In this document: positions 35,914 through 45,136 of the stretch, piece by piece
Layout of the letters: the number at the start of each line of letters is the position of its first letter
How positions within the stretch are numbered: the first letter of the stretch is position 1
Assembly: GCA_020634975.1 (NCBI GenBank)
Contig: JACKAQ010000001.1
Coordinates: forward strand, 3,286,001 to 3,350,000
Reading direction: 5' to 3'
DNA length: 64,000 nt
Source: JACKAQ01 sp020634975 [NCBI: Calditrichia bacterium]
Lineage (GTDB): Bacteria > Calditrichota > Calditrichia > RBG-13-44-9
Made by a program: the position numbers and the translations under genes
The notes under the pieces: generated by a model
Told to the model about the DNA's origin: nothing
What the model saw: only the letters and a program-made list of their open reading frames with translations
Database searches by the model: none

Positions 35914-38168
35914 ATGCACCCATTTCGCCTGATATTTTTGCTGTGTTTTGCGATGATTTTGATCGCTTGCGAGCCGTTTTCGTCCCGCGAAAAAGCTGCG
36001 GCAACGTTCGTCGATGAACAGGTGTGCGCAAGTTGCCACGAAAAAGAAGCGGCGGAATGGCGCGGTTCGCAGCACGATCTGGCGATGCAGATTGCCAGCG
36101 ATGCCACGGTTCTCGGCGATTTCGATAACGCGGTTTTGCGCACACTTCGGCGACACGTCGCGGTTTTACAAAAATGGCGATCAATTTTTGTTTTACTGAA
36201 GATAGCGGCGGAAAATTTCGCGAATTCCGCATCGAATATACCTTCGGCGTTTACCCGATGCAGCAATATCTGGTCGCGTTTCCGGGCGGACGGTTGCAGG
36301 CGTTGAGCATCGCGTGGGATGTGCCGCAGCAGCGCTGGTTCCATCTGTATCCGGACGAAACATTTGCGCCGGACGACGCGCTGCACTGGACCGGCGCATA
36401 CCAAAACTGGAACACGATGTGCGCCGAATGCCACTCCACCAATTTGAGAATCAACTACGATTTTCCGGCGGATAGTTTTCGGACAGCCTGGGATCAGATC
36501 GATGTCGGTTGTCAGGCGTGCCACGGTGCGGGCAGTGCGCATGTCGAATGGGCGAATCGTGCCAAATCCGCCGGTACTGAAATCGACAAATCGCAAAGCC
36601 AATTGGCAAATCTCGCGACGGATGCCGACGCCCAGATTTTGCGCTGCGCACCCTGCCATTCCCGCCGCCATCCGGTCAGCCCGGACGACACATCGGCAAA
36701 TTATTTCGATAATTTTATGCCCGAACTGCTCCGCGAACCACTCTATCATGCGGACGGACAAATTCTGGACGAAGTGTATGTTTTTGGTTCATTTACGCAA
36801 AGTAAAATGTATCAAAACGGTGTGAAATGCAGCGATTGTCACAACCCGCATTCTGCACGATTGCTGGCAACGGGCAACGCGCTTTGCGTGAGTTGCCACA
36901 ATCCCGGCGGTAATCCGCGCTTCCCGAAAATGCCCGCCAAAAATTACGATTCGCCGGAACATCATTTTCACAAAACGGGTGGGGAAGGGGCGCTTTGCGT
37001 GAATTGCCACATGCCGCAGCGCAATTTTATGGTGATCGATCCACGCCGCGACCACAGTTTCCGGGTGCCGCGACCGGATTTGACCGTGAAAATCGGCACG
37101 CCGAATGCCTGCACCGATTGCCATTCGGACAAATCCGCGCAATGGGCGATGACCGCGACGGAAAACTGGTACGGAAAATCTGCAAATCCAACCCCGCATT
37201 TCGGGGAAATTTTTGCCGCAGCCCGTTCCGGGGATGCCACAATCGCGCCGCAACTTTTGGCAATTGCTGCGGATTCCGTAAAACCGGCGATTGTTCGCGC
37301 AACTGCGCTGGAATTGCTGCAACAATTTAGCGGAGAACATCTTTCGCGAGCGATAAAAACCAGTGCGATTGCACTGGAGCCGCTGATTCGCACGACTGCC
37401 GCAACTGCGCTGGCAGGATTGCCGCCCGAACACCGGATTGCCGCGGGTGTGGAAATGCTTTCGGACAAATCCGCTGCGGTGCGAATGGAAGCTGCGCGAA
37501 ACTTGGCGGGATTGGCGGAACATTATTTTACGGCATCGCAGTTGCAACTGCGGCAAGCTGCGTTGGCGGATTATATCCGGTTGCAACTGGCGTCGTCGGC
37601 GCAACCGACCGCCAATTTTAATCTGGCGCTACTATTTGAAAATCTCGCCCAACCGGATTCCGCGATCATTTTTTATGAGCGAACGCTGCGCATCGACCCG
37701 TATTTTTCGCCCGCGTATCAAAATCTGGCGAATTTGCTCAATCGCAATCGCCAAAATGACCGCGCCGAAATAATTTTGCGACTGGGAATCCAGAAAATTC
37801 CAGGAAACGGCGAGTTGCACTATTCGCTGGGATTGTTGCTGGCGGAAGAAAAGCGGTTGGAAGAAGCTACTGCTGCGTTGCGCCGGGCGACGGAATTGTT
37901 GCCGGAATCATCCCGGGTTTATTACAATTATGCGCTGGCGTTGCAGCATCTCGGACAGTTGGATCTCGCGGAAGTTGTGCTGCTAAAAGCGCATCAACTG
38001 AATCAAAAAGACTCGCGGATTATTTATGCGATAGCAATTCTTTATGTTCAGCAAAATCAATTGGATAGCGCCGAAAAATTTGCGCAACAACTGGCTCGAT
38101 TACTGCCGTCGGAACCCGGTGCGCAGCAATTGCTTCAGGAAATTCGCAATCGTAAATCAGCTCAATAA
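35914..38168 (+). pseudogene. Octaheme cytochrome c lipoprotein with HEAT and TPR repeats, two frameshifts
   Basis: A lipoprotein signal (FLLCFAMILIAC) precedes eight CxxCH haem sites: CASCH, CAECH, CQACH, CAPCH, CSDCH, CVSCH, CVNCH and CTDCH. HEAT-like repeats follow (IVRATALELLQQF, VRMEAARNLAGL), then TPRs (QPDSAIIFYERTLRIDPYFSPAY, LHYSLGLLLAEEKRLEEAT). Frame changes near 36132 and near 36190 separate the first haem site from the rest; FAHFGDTSRFYKNGDQFLF reads in the middle frame. From 36174 the frame is intact to 38168. It is probably extracytoplasmic. ATG at 35914 starts the signal; a TTG at 35884 is an alternative. Electron donor and substrate are unknown. Confidence 0.8.
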
Positions 38169-38266
38169 ATTGGCTGAACAACTGCTCACGGAACGAAAAA
38201 GTCATTAAAAATACGAAGAGTGCAGACAGTTTTTTGCAACTCCCGGCACTCTTGACAAAGTAAAAA

Positions 38267-38890
38267 TCAACCTTTTGCATCGGCGAGAAGTCCGGTGCGG
38301 AACTTGCCGAGCGATTTCAAGTTTTCAAGCAGGTTGGAAATATCTTCATTCGTAACTTCACCGGCTTCAAATTTTGATTCGAAATCAGTCAGAAATGCCG
38401 GTTTTTCCGAAAAATCTTTTCCCATTTTATGATGCCGGTGGCCTTTGAATTCGAATCCGGCTTCTTTCAGAATTTCCCTGCTTTCCCTGCCGCGCGGGAT
38501 ATCTGCCGCTTTCAATTCGTCAAACAGCGCTTTTCTGTCCGCCCTGCTCATATTTTCCGGATCATATTTGGACAAAATTTCCTGCATTGCAGCCTTCTGC
38601 TCACCGGTCATGGGTATCGGTTTGTCGCCGTGATCTGCTCTGTGATGATGATGTTTTTGCACTTTGAAACCGGCATCTCGCATAATGCTGCGGCTTTCCC
38701 TACCCAATGGGATATCGGCATCTTTCAATTCTTTGTACATCGCTTTGCGGTCAGCCTTGTTCATGTCCTCCGGGTTATATTTGGACAAAATGTCCTGCAT
38801 TTGACCCTTTTGTTCATCGGTCAGGCTTACGGATCGCCCGTTATGGTGTGATTTGTGGTGATGATGTTTGGAATGAATGCCATGAACCAT
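38267..38890 (-). CDS. His-rich protein with a tandem about 60-residue repeat
   Basis: A 207-residue soluble protein. It contains two copies of one unit: LTDEQKGQMQDILSKYNPED with ADIPLGRESRSIMRDAGFKV, and MTGEQKAAMQEILSKYDPEN with ADIPRGRESREILKEAGFEF. Each is followed or preceded by a His cluster (HSKHHHHKSHH, KHHHHRADH, GHRHHKMG). A third region without this motif ends the protein. The unit resembles a recurring EF-hand-like module of unknown function. There is no signal peptide. AAGGAGGTATAATT precedes the ATG. The His clusters suggest metal binding, which is inference. Confidence 0.75.
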   Translation of the reverse strand: MVHGIHSKHHHHKSHHNGRSVSLTDEQKGQMQDILSKYNPEDMNKADRKAMYKELKDADIPLGRESRSIMRDAGFKVQKHHHHRADHGDKPIPMTGEQKAAMQEILSKYDPENMSRADRKALFDELKAADIPRGRESREILKEAGFEFKGHRHHKMGKDFSEKPAFLTDFESKFEAGEVTNEDISNLLENLKSLGKFRTGLLADAKG

Positions 38891-39276
38891 AATTATACCT
38901 CCTTGTATAAATACTGTTTTAGTGAAGGATAAACATCAATTAACCTGTTTATCAATTTGGTAATGCTAAAGTTATCGATCGTTGTTTCATTTAGTTTACA
39001 AAAAAATGTGGCGTTGAATATTTTTTTCAAAATTTGTTAAGATAAAATATTGCGTGAGTTGTTTCGAAAACGTGGAAGCTGTTGATTTTAAATGAATTAC
39101 ATGGACCGGTTAGTGGGTGATGAATACAAATTGGAAAGCCAAATAGAAAACCGTATCAGCAGCAGTGATACGGTTTATCAAATAAAATCAGTAATGGTTA
39201 ATTGTAAAAAAATGCTGTCGCCACAACAAATGCCGGAGAGGGGAAAAAACTCGAAAGTAGCCCCAATGACCGGGAA
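38891..39276. other. Intergenic region without a supported gene
   Basis: This 386-base AT-rich stretch separates the His-rich protein gene from the 3' end of apt. It has a strong hairpin at 39148-39176 and no convincing gene; one short frame (39092-39298) lacks any family sequence and overlaps apt. Confidence 0.6.
39148..39176 (-). terminator. Hairpin AAACCGTATCA...TGATACGGTTT, probable apt terminator
   Basis: Eleven-base perfect arms (39148-39158 and 39166-39176) surround GCAGCAG. Read on the minus strand the right side continues TTTTCTATTT, a weak T-rich tail, about 100 bases past the apt stop. Confidence 0.5.
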
Positions 39277-39792
39277 TTACATTTTCATCAGCGAATGAAC
39301 GGTGTAACTGTTCAATTTATTGATGCCGTTTAATTCGACTAATTCGATCAGAAAAGCAACGCCAACGATATTGCCGCCGAGCCGTTCAACCAGCCGGCAA
39401 GTTGCCGCGGCTGTGCCGCCGGTCGCCAGCAAATCATCGACAACCAGCACATTATTGCCTTTATCGAGGGCATCTGCATGAATTTCCAGACTGTCCTGCC
39501 CGTATTCCAATTCATATTCTTCTACCAATGTTTCGGCAGGCAGCTTACCCGGTTTGCGAACCGGCACAAATCCGATGTTCAATTTATACGCCAGCGCTGC
39601 ACCAAAAATAAATCCGCGCGATTCGATGCCCACAATTTTGTTGATTTCCTCGTTGCGAAACGGCGCGTACAGTTCATCAACCGATTGGGCAAATACGTCC
39701 GGTTCTTTCAGCAGTGTGGTGATATCCTTAAACTGGATGCCTTTGATGGGGAAATCGGGCACGTTGCGGATGTGCTTTTCAAATGTCGTCAT
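39277..39792 (-). CDS. apt: Adenine phosphoribosyltransferase
   Basis: A 171-residue cytoplasmic type I phosphoribosyltransferase that converts adenine and PRPP to AMP. RNVPDFPIKGIQFKDITTLL is the usual N-terminus, GIESRGFIFGAALAY binds substrate, and VLVVDDLLATGGTAAAT is the PRPP motif. I chose ATG at 39792, with GAGGAGG upstream; the longer open frame begins at 39846 inside the neighbouring gene. It follows the DinB-like gene, nearly abutting it, and may be translated with it. Confidence 0.95.
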   Translation of the reverse strand: MTTFEKHIRNVPDFPIKGIQFKDITTLLKEPDVFAQSVDELYAPFRNEEINKIVGIESRGFIFGAALAYKLNIGFVPVRKPGKLPAETLVEEYELEYGQDSLEIHADALDKGNNVLVVDDLLATGGTAAATCRLVERLGGNIVGVAFLIELVELNGINKLNSYTVHSLMKM

Positions 39793-39794
39793 GT

Positions 39795-40364
39795 TCAGTT
39801 TGCCTCCTCTTGACCGTGTGAAATGTTCCAGCCCTCGCGTTGGCATAATTCGGTGATGTGGGCTAAATGATGATTGCCATGCCAGGCGTATAAACCAATG
39901 TTTTTTCCGAGCTTAACGGTTCCGGAAACCGGGTGGTTGAAGCTGCGCTGCAGATCAGCTTCGTTCAGTGAACGGAGCAGCGCAACCAGCTTTTTGTGCA
40001 GCAGTGTCAAAAAATCGAGCGCATCGGAAACGGAAACAGCGTTGTATTCAGCGGTATTCGCCCAACCGACTTCGTCATACGGTTTGATGGTCGGGGCATC
40101 TTCGGTGAGCGCCCATTTGAATCGGATGAGGCTGTTCATGTGGCTGTCGCCGATGTGATGCACCACCTGCCGAACGGTCCATCCGCCGGGACGATAGGGC
40201 GTATCCAGTTGTTTTTCCGATAGTTGCGAAACCACATTTTGCAATCGCAGCGGCAGCGATTCAATCTCGCCGATCCATTGTTGCGCCTGCTGCATGCTCA
40301 CTTCCCCGGAATATGAGAATTTTCCGATGGGATATTTTAATTTTTCCAGATCTGTCGGTGTCAT
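39795..40364 (-). CDS. DinB/YfiT-like metal-dependent hydrolase or transferase
   Basis: A 189-residue DinB-fold protein. The metal-binding His residues are visible in RQVVHHIGDSHMNS and LYAWHGNHHLAHI. LRYPIGKFSY-like sequence at the start (KLKYPIGKFSYSG) is typical of the YfiT subfamily, whose B. subtilis members are thiol transferases. The apt gene begins two bases downstream. Substrate unknown. Confidence 0.87.
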   Translation of the reverse strand: MTPTDLEKLKYPIGKFSYSGEVSMQQAQQWIGEIESLPLRLQNVVSQLSEKQLDTPYRPGGWTVRQVVHHIGDSHMNSLIRFKWALTEDAPTIKPYDEVGWANTAEYNAVSVSDALDFLTLLHKKLVALLRSLNEADLQRSFNHPVSGTVKLGKNIGLYAWHGNHHLAHITELCQREGWNISHGQEEAN

Positions 40365-40434
40365 TTGTTTTCCTTTTTTTGCCGCAAAGTTGCCAATTAT
40401 TGTTTATTCAGCGATTGTTGTGGTTGAAAAAAAT

Positions 40435-40481
40435 GAACCCCTCAGTCACTTCGTGACAGCTCCCTTTGGTAAGGGGAGCAA
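40435..40481. repeat. Dispersed palindromic repeat, copy 1 (CCCCTCAGTCACTTCGTGAC)
   Basis: This copy in the intergenic gap contains GTCAC-TTC-GTGAC and GCTCCCTTTGGTAAGGGGAGC, two nested palindromes. A second copy lies at 44034-44083. I recognise the unit as a short repeat found across several unrelated bacterial groups. It probably folds as RNA. Confidence 0.75.
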
Positions 40482-40549
40482 ATACGTCTGATAGAACTTT
40501 TGCAGAAAATGGTCGCAACGGTCGTGACCGTTCCCATCGCAATATTTGG

Positions 40550-40837
40550 TTAGTAAGTGATGGTAAAATCCGAAAATTTACCGGTCGGTTCGCGCCAGTC
40601 TGCGTCGACGTGATCGACTTCGCCGCCCAGCGGTCCGCGCTGGATGTGCTTCATCAATTGCATCAGGCTGTTTTCCGGGCCTTCAGCGAATACTTCTACC
40701 GTGCCGTTTGGCAAATTTTTGACGTAACCGCCGACATCGCTCATCGCGTGTGCTTTGCGAAGCGTGTAATACCGGAATCCCACGCCCTGCACCACACCGT
40801 GCACGATCGCTTTAAATGCTTTGTGTTCCATATTCAA
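40550..40837 (-). CDS. Acylphosphatase
   Basis: A 95-residue acylphosphatase. VHGVVQGVGFRYYTLRKA holds the phosphate-binding loop and catalytic Arg, and GYVKNLPNGTVEVFAEG holds the catalytic Asn. It hydrolyses carboxyl-phosphate bonds. The start overlaps the SLOG gene stop by four bases, indicating coupled translation. Confidence 0.93.
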   Translation of the reverse strand: MNMEHKAFKAIVHGVVQGVGFRYYTLRKAHAMSDVGGYVKNLPNGTVEVFAEGPENSLMQLMKHIQRGPLGGEVDHVDADWREPTGKFSDFTITY

Positions 40838-41307
40838 ATGTAATTGTTGGCTGCCAAATAATCAAATGCTTGTTGAACTGCGCTATCCGGCGAATCGACC
40901 GGTTGCACGCCCGGAATTTCCGGCCACGAGCCGAGGCTGAACACCGGTTTGCCAAGCTGCATCGCAAATGCGATTTCCGAAAGCGTGCCGTATTTTCCGG
41001 CGATAGCGATGACCGCATCCGCGCTGCGGATGATCACAATATTCCGTGCGATGCCCAATCCGGTTGCCACGGGAATTTTCACAAACGGGTTTGCCGAAGC
41101 CGCATCTTCACCCGGCAAAATGCCCACAGTGATGCCACCGGATTCGAATGCGCCTTTGCAGGCTGCCTGCATAATGCCGCCGCGCCCGCCGCAGATCAAA
41201 ATAGCGTTTCGTTCAGCAATCAGTTTGCCGACGCGTTCGGCAATTTGCGCTTCCGCATCCGTGCACTGGTTCCCGCCGATCACGGCTATGGTCGGTTGTT
41301 TCTGCAT
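40834..41307 (-). CDS. SLOG-superfamily protein (TIGR00725 type)
   Basis: A 157-residue Rossmann-like SLOG protein. TIAVIGGNQCTD, ILICGGRGGIMQAACKGAFE and AIAGKYGTLSEIAFAMQLGKPVF are typical of the TIGR00725 family and related to LOG-type nucleotide-processing enzymes. The biochemical role is unknown. It overlaps the acylphosphatase start by four bases, so the two form a unit. It is divergent from mutM. Confidence 0.87.
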   Translation of the reverse strand: MQKQPTIAVIGGNQCTDAEAQIAERVGKLIAERNAILICGGRGGIMQAACKGAFESGGITVGILPGEDAASANPFVKIPVATGLGIARNIVIIRSADAVIAIAGKYGTLSEIAFAMQLGKPVFSLGSWPEIPGVQPVDSPDSAVQQAFDYLAANNYI

Positions 41308-41460
41308 GCAGCGAATTTAATGCACCGGTCGGGTGCGCGAAACTATTTTTGACGATTTTGGTGCCGATTTGTCCAAAGTTCATTCCCGGATAAAAAAACG
41401 ATTTTATATCATCCCATACCGTTATTAAATTACAATTCTGAAAAACTAAAGTGAGTGTGC

Positions 41461-42273
41461 GTGCCAGAACTTCCCGAAGTCGAAACAATCCGCCGGCAAC
41501 TGCTGCCGATCTGCGAAAACGAGACCATCCGCGACATCCAATTCAGCGAATTTGCCGGTGCGTTGATGCAAAATTGCGATCCGCAATTGTTCCGCGATGC
41601 GCTCGCCGGACAGCGCGTCCGCACGCTCAGCCGCAAAGGCAAATACCTCATTTTTGAATGCGACGATGTGTTTCCGGTGTTCCATTTGGGAATGTCCGGC
41701 ATTTTTTTGTTGCAGAAAAGTGAATCGAAATATCCGAAGCACATTCATGTCGAGCTTAAATTTGCGTCCGGTAAATTACTGTTTTTTCAGGATATGCGGC
41801 GATTCGGAAAAATCTGGTTGTATCGGGAATATCCGCAGTTGCCGAATCTGGGCATCGATCCGGTTTCCGGCGAACTGAGCGCCGCCGCATTCGCGGAATT
41901 GATTCGCCGCCGCGATATGAATGTGAAGCTGTTTTTGATGGATCAGCAATTTATCGCGGGCATCGGTAATATTTACGCCAGCGAAATGCTGCACGATGCG
42001 CAAATTTCTCCGCATCGCAAAACCAGCGATTTGTCCGATAATGAAAGGGACAAATTGTTCGGCGCAGTCGGGAAAATTCTCGGCGCGGCCATCGAAAAAT
42101 TCGGCACAACCTATAGCGCATATCGCACCGTCAACGGCGCGTCGGGCGAAAATCAGCATTTTTTACAGGTCTATCAGCGCAACGGGCAGCCGTGTTATCG
42201 CTGCGGCGCAGAAATTCAAAAAATATCGCTGGGCAACCGCTCCACTTTTTTCTGTCCGGCGTGTCAAAAATAA
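41461..42273 (+). CDS. mutM: Formamidopyrimidine-DNA glycosylase
   Basis: A 270-residue base-excision repair enzyme that removes 8-oxoguanine and formamidopyrimidines. The start is GTG at 41461, because the mature enzyme must begin PELPEVETI with catalytic Pro as residue 2 and Glu next; a GTG two codons upstream would add residues before it. AGQRVRTLSRKGKYLIF gives the conserved beta-hairpin Lys, and FIAGIGNIYASEML is the helix-two-turn-helix. The C-terminal zinc finger is CYRC...CPAC. It is divergent from the SLOG gene. Confidence 0.96.
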   Translation: MPELPEVETIRRQLLPICENETIRDIQFSEFAGALMQNCDPQLFRDALAGQRVRTLSRKGKYLIFECDDVFPVFHLGMSGIFLLQKSESKYPKHIHVELKFASGKLLFFQDMRRFGKIWLYREYPQLPNLGIDPVSGELSAAAFAELIRRRDMNVKLFLMDQQFIAGIGNIYASEMLHDAQISPHRKTSDLSDNERDKLFGAVGKILGAAIEKFGTTYSAYRTVNGASGENQHFLQVYQRNGQPCYRCGAEIQKISLGNRSTFFCPACQK

Positions 42274-42289
42274 TGGATTATCAAATAAA

Positions 42290-43081
42290 ATGAATATTGC
42301 AAAACAGGCAACCATTGCACTGCTGACCGATTTCGGCAGCGAAGACGGTTACGTCGGCGCGATGAAAGGGCGAATATTGACGGAGTTTCCCGGTACAACG
42401 CTGGTGGATATCAGCCACGCCATTCGCCCGTACGATATCCGGCAGGCGGCGTTTTGCCTGAACAACAGCTACCCGTATTTTCCGGAAAAAACCGTTTTTG
42501 TGGTGGTGGTCGATCCCGGTGTGGGCACGTCGCGGCAGGGAATCGTCATCAAAACCAGCCAATATTATTTTGTCGGGCCGGACAACGGCGTGTTCAGCTA
42601 CGTTTTTCACCGGGAAGGCTATCAGGCGTTCCGGATCGATTTGAACGCGCTGCCGGATGATATCGCCAACACCTTCCACGGACGCGATGTGTTTGCGCGA
42701 ATCGGCGCATGGCTGGCAGCCGGAAAGTTGCCGGAGAATGTGCTGTCACCCCAAAAATCGGTGCAGTCGTTCATCAAAATTCCCCATAAAACTGCGGGCA
42801 ACCGGATGAATCTGGAAGTGCTGCACATCGATCATTTCGGTAATCTGGTGTTGAATTTGCACCGTCAGGATTGGCAGGTGCTGGAATCGCCCGAAACCTA
42901 CCGGTTGGTGATCAAACATCTGGAATTTACGACGATCCGCGAAACGTTCGGCGATGTGCCGTCCGGTGAATTGCTGCTGCTGTGGGATAGTTCCGGCTAT
43001 TTGCAAATCTCTAAAAATCAGGGAGATGCAGCAAAAACGCTGCAGATAAACGTCGGTGAAACGGCGCAATTATTCTTATGA
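42290..43081 (+). CDS. SAM hydroxide adenosyltransferase (DUF62 / SAM hydrolase)
   Basis: A 263-residue protein of the S-adenosyl-L-methionine chlorinase/fluorinase superfamily. ALLTDFGSEDGYVGAMKG carries the conserved Asp, VVVDPGVGTSRQGIVI and GPDNGVFSYV are the substrate-binding strands, and GRDVFARIGAWLA and IDHFGNLVLNL complete the signature. The non-halogenating members convert SAM and water to adenosine and methionine. ATG at 42290 lies 16 bases after mutM; the frame is open further upstream only inside mutM. The YbbR gene overlaps its stop by four bases. Confidence 0.9.
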   Translation: MNIAKQATIALLTDFGSEDGYVGAMKGRILTEFPGTTLVDISHAIRPYDIRQAAFCLNNSYPYFPEKTVFVVVVDPGVGTSRQGIVIKTSQYYFVGPDNGVFSYVFHREGYQAFRIDLNALPDDIANTFHGRDVFARIGAWLAAGKLPENVLSPQKSVQSFIKIPHKTAGNRMNLEVLHIDHFGNLVLNLHRQDWQVLESPETYRLVIKHLEFTTIRETFGDVPSGELLLLWDSSGYLQISKNQGDAAKTLQINVGETAQLFL

Positions 43082-44016
43082 AAAAGAGCGAAAAACCCAA
43101 AAATTACAAAGTGCATATTGCCATTTTCGTGCTGGCATTTATTTTCTGGTTTATGGTGAAAATGAACAAACCATACGATTACACGGTTGCGATTCCGCTG
43201 CATGTGATCAACAATAATTCGGAAACCTGGCTGAAATATCCGGCACCGGAAGATGTTCGGGTGGAGTTCAGCGGTCGCGGAATCGATTTGTTGCGATTGG
43301 GGTTTTACAACACGGCATACGAGATCGATCTATCGGCAGAAACGCAAAAATTCAGCTTCAATTTAACCGAACACCGGGAATATGTGCGCAAACCGCAAAG
43401 CATAGATGTTGAAGTAAAATCGATCGTCAGCCCGATCGAACTGGCATTTGATATCGATCAGCGCCGTGAACGTAAAATTCCGGTGAGCGTGAACGCGGAT
43501 GTGAAAACGCAAAACGGTTTTATTTGTGTGAATAAAATTGCAGATCCGGAATCGATAATGGTAATCGGTCCGGCAAGTTTTATGGATACACTCTCCGTAA
43601 TTCAAACAGAAACAAAGAGTTATCAAAATATCAATCTCGCATTTGACGACCGGTTTTCGATCAGGAAAAGCGAAGAATTTTTTGGCGAATACCAACCACA
43701 GCGATTGAAGGTGTTTTTCGATGTGCAGCGACTCGCTGAAAAAGAGATCGGCGAAGTGCCCGTAAAAGTGGAAAATGTGCCGGACAATTATCAGGTGATA
43801 CCGCTGCCATCGCGGGTGCTGGTGTATGTAAAAGGCGGCGAAAAAGTACTGGCGGAAGCCGACAAAACGCATTTCAACGTGATCATCGATTTTCAGAAAG
43901 ACTGGCAGCCGGGCGCCCGTCGGGTCAACGCCCGAGCGACCACGGATTTGAACGTATCGTATCTGGAAATTCGCCCGCAGAGTTTTGAGCTGATCGTCCA
44001 AAAACGCAACCGGTGA
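43078..44016 (+). CDS. YbbR-domain (CdaR-like) membrane protein
   Basis: A 312-residue protein with an N-terminal membrane helix (IAIFVLAFIFWFMV) followed by YbbR-like repeats (KIPVSVNADV, EVPVKVENVPDNYQVIP). CdaR/YbbR proteins in other bacteria often regulate diadenylate cyclase, but no cdaA gene is adjacent here. It overlaps the preceding gene by four bases. A large extracytoplasmic part is predicted. Confidence 0.85.
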   Translation: MKKSEKPKNYKVHIAIFVLAFIFWFMVKMNKPYDYTVAIPLHVINNNSETWLKYPAPEDVRVEFSGRGIDLLRLGFYNTAYEIDLSAETQKFSFNLTEHREYVRKPQSIDVEVKSIVSPIELAFDIDQRRERKIPVSVNADVKTQNGFICVNKIADPESIMVIGPASFMDTLSVIQTETKSYQNINLAFDDRFSIRKSEEFFGEYQPQRLKVFFDVQRLAEKEIGEVPVKVENVPDNYQVIPLPSRVLVYVKGGEKVLAEADKTHFNVIIDFQKDWQPGARRVNARATTDLNVSYLEIRPQSFELIVQKRNR

Positions 44017-44033
44017 GCATCTCAAAACAAGTC

Positions 44034-44083
44034 GAACCCCTCAGTCACTTCGTGACAGTTGCCCTTTGAAAGGGGAGCAAAAA
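44034..44083. repeat. Dispersed palindromic repeat, copy 2
   Basis: This second copy of the CCCCTCAGTCACTTCGTGAC unit continues with GTTGCCCTTTGAAAGGGGAGC. It lies between the YbbR gene and tsaD, just before tsaD, where it could fold in the leader RNA. Confidence 0.75.
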
Positions 44084-44119
44084 AATAAACTTTTTCGCGA
44101 TTTTTGCAGGCAATAAACA

Positions 44120-45136
44120 ATGAAAATATTAGGTATCGAAACATCCTGCGACGAAACGTCGGCATCCGTGATCGAAGAAAATCAGGTGCTATCCAACGTA
44201 ATTTCGTCGCAAATGGTGCATTTGCAATTTGGCGGCGTGGTGCCGGAGCTGGCATCGCGGGCGCATTTGCGGAAGATCATTCCGGTTGTGGAATCTGCGC
44301 TGGAACAGGCGAATTGCACCTTCGCGGATATCGACGCAATTGCGGTAACGCACGGTCCCGGGCTGATCGGCGCGCTGATGGTCGGCGTCAATTACGTAAA
44401 AGGATTGGCGACGGTGTTCAACAAACCGTTCATCGGCGTGAACCACATTGAGGGGCATATTTATTCCAATTTTCTGGAAAATGACGAACTGCAACTGCCG
44501 CTGCTCTGCCTCACGGTTTCCGGCGGTCACAGCCAGATTGTTGTCATGAAAAATCATCTGGAATACCACCTCATTGGCAGCACCCGCGACGACGCCGTTG
44601 GCGAAGCGTTCGACAAAGTCGCAAAATTGCTCGGTTTGCCGTATCCCGGCGGTCCGCAAATCGACAAACTGGCGAAGTCCGGCAATCCCGAAGCCATCCG
44701 TTTTCCGATCGGATTATCGAAAGAAAAAACCTTCGATTTCAGCTACAGCGGGTTGAAAACCGCAGTGCTCAATCACGTACAGAGCATTTCCGAAGCGAAA
44801 AAAGATGAAACGCTGGCAGATATTTGCGCATCGTTTCAACATGCAGCGGTCAAACAACTCACTGATCGCACGATTGCAGCGGCGCGGGCGTATTCGATCA
44901 GCCAGATTGCCGTTGCCGGCGGCGTTGCTGCAAATTCCGGGCTGCGGGAAATGATGAAACTATCTGCCCAAAAGTATGGTATGCAAGTATACTTTCCGGC
45001 GATGAAATATTGCACGGACAACGCCGCGATGATTGCCCGTGCCGGATTGGAGCGGCTGCGCCGGGAAGAGCGTTCCGGGCTGATGCTGAACGCGTTTGCG
45101 GCGCTAAAATTGGGAGATAAAAAACACCTCGGATGA
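44120..45136 (+). CDS. tsaD: tRNA N6-adenosine threonylcarbamoyltransferase
   Basis: A 338-residue enzyme that transfers threonylcarbamoyl to A37 of ANN-decoding tRNAs. ILGIETSCDETSASVI is the N-terminal nucleotide motif, HIEGHIYSNFLE carries the zinc-binding His pair, and CLTVSGGHSQIVVM and AGGVAANSGLR are family signatures. The VWA gene overlaps its stop (ATGA). Confidence 0.97.
   Translation: MKILGIETSCDETSASVIEENQVLSNVISSQMVHLQFGGVVPELASRAHLRKIIPVVESALEQANCTFADIDAIAVTHGPGLIGALMVGVNYVKGLATVFNKPFIGVNHIEGHIYSNFLENDELQLPLLCLTVSGGHSQIVVMKNHLEYHLIGSTRDDAVGEAFDKVAKLLGLPYPGGPQIDKLAKSGNPEAIRFPIGLSKEKTFDFSYSGLKTAVLNHVQSISEAKKDETLADICASFQHAAVKQLTDRTIAAARAYSISQIAVAGGVAANSGLREMMKLSAQKYGMQVYFPAMKYCTDNAAMIARAGLERLRREERSGLMLNAFAALKLGDKKHLG

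Noticed and set aside
38216-38253. AAGAGTGC...GCACTCTT arms between convergent genes
   Set aside because: The loop is long (22 bases) and there is no clear T tail, so I do not report it as a terminator.
39092-39298. A 68-residue open frame between the His-rich gene and apt
   Set aside because: It overlaps the 3' end of apt, contains the terminator-like hairpin, has no conserved sequence, and no Shine-Dalgarno site precedes it.
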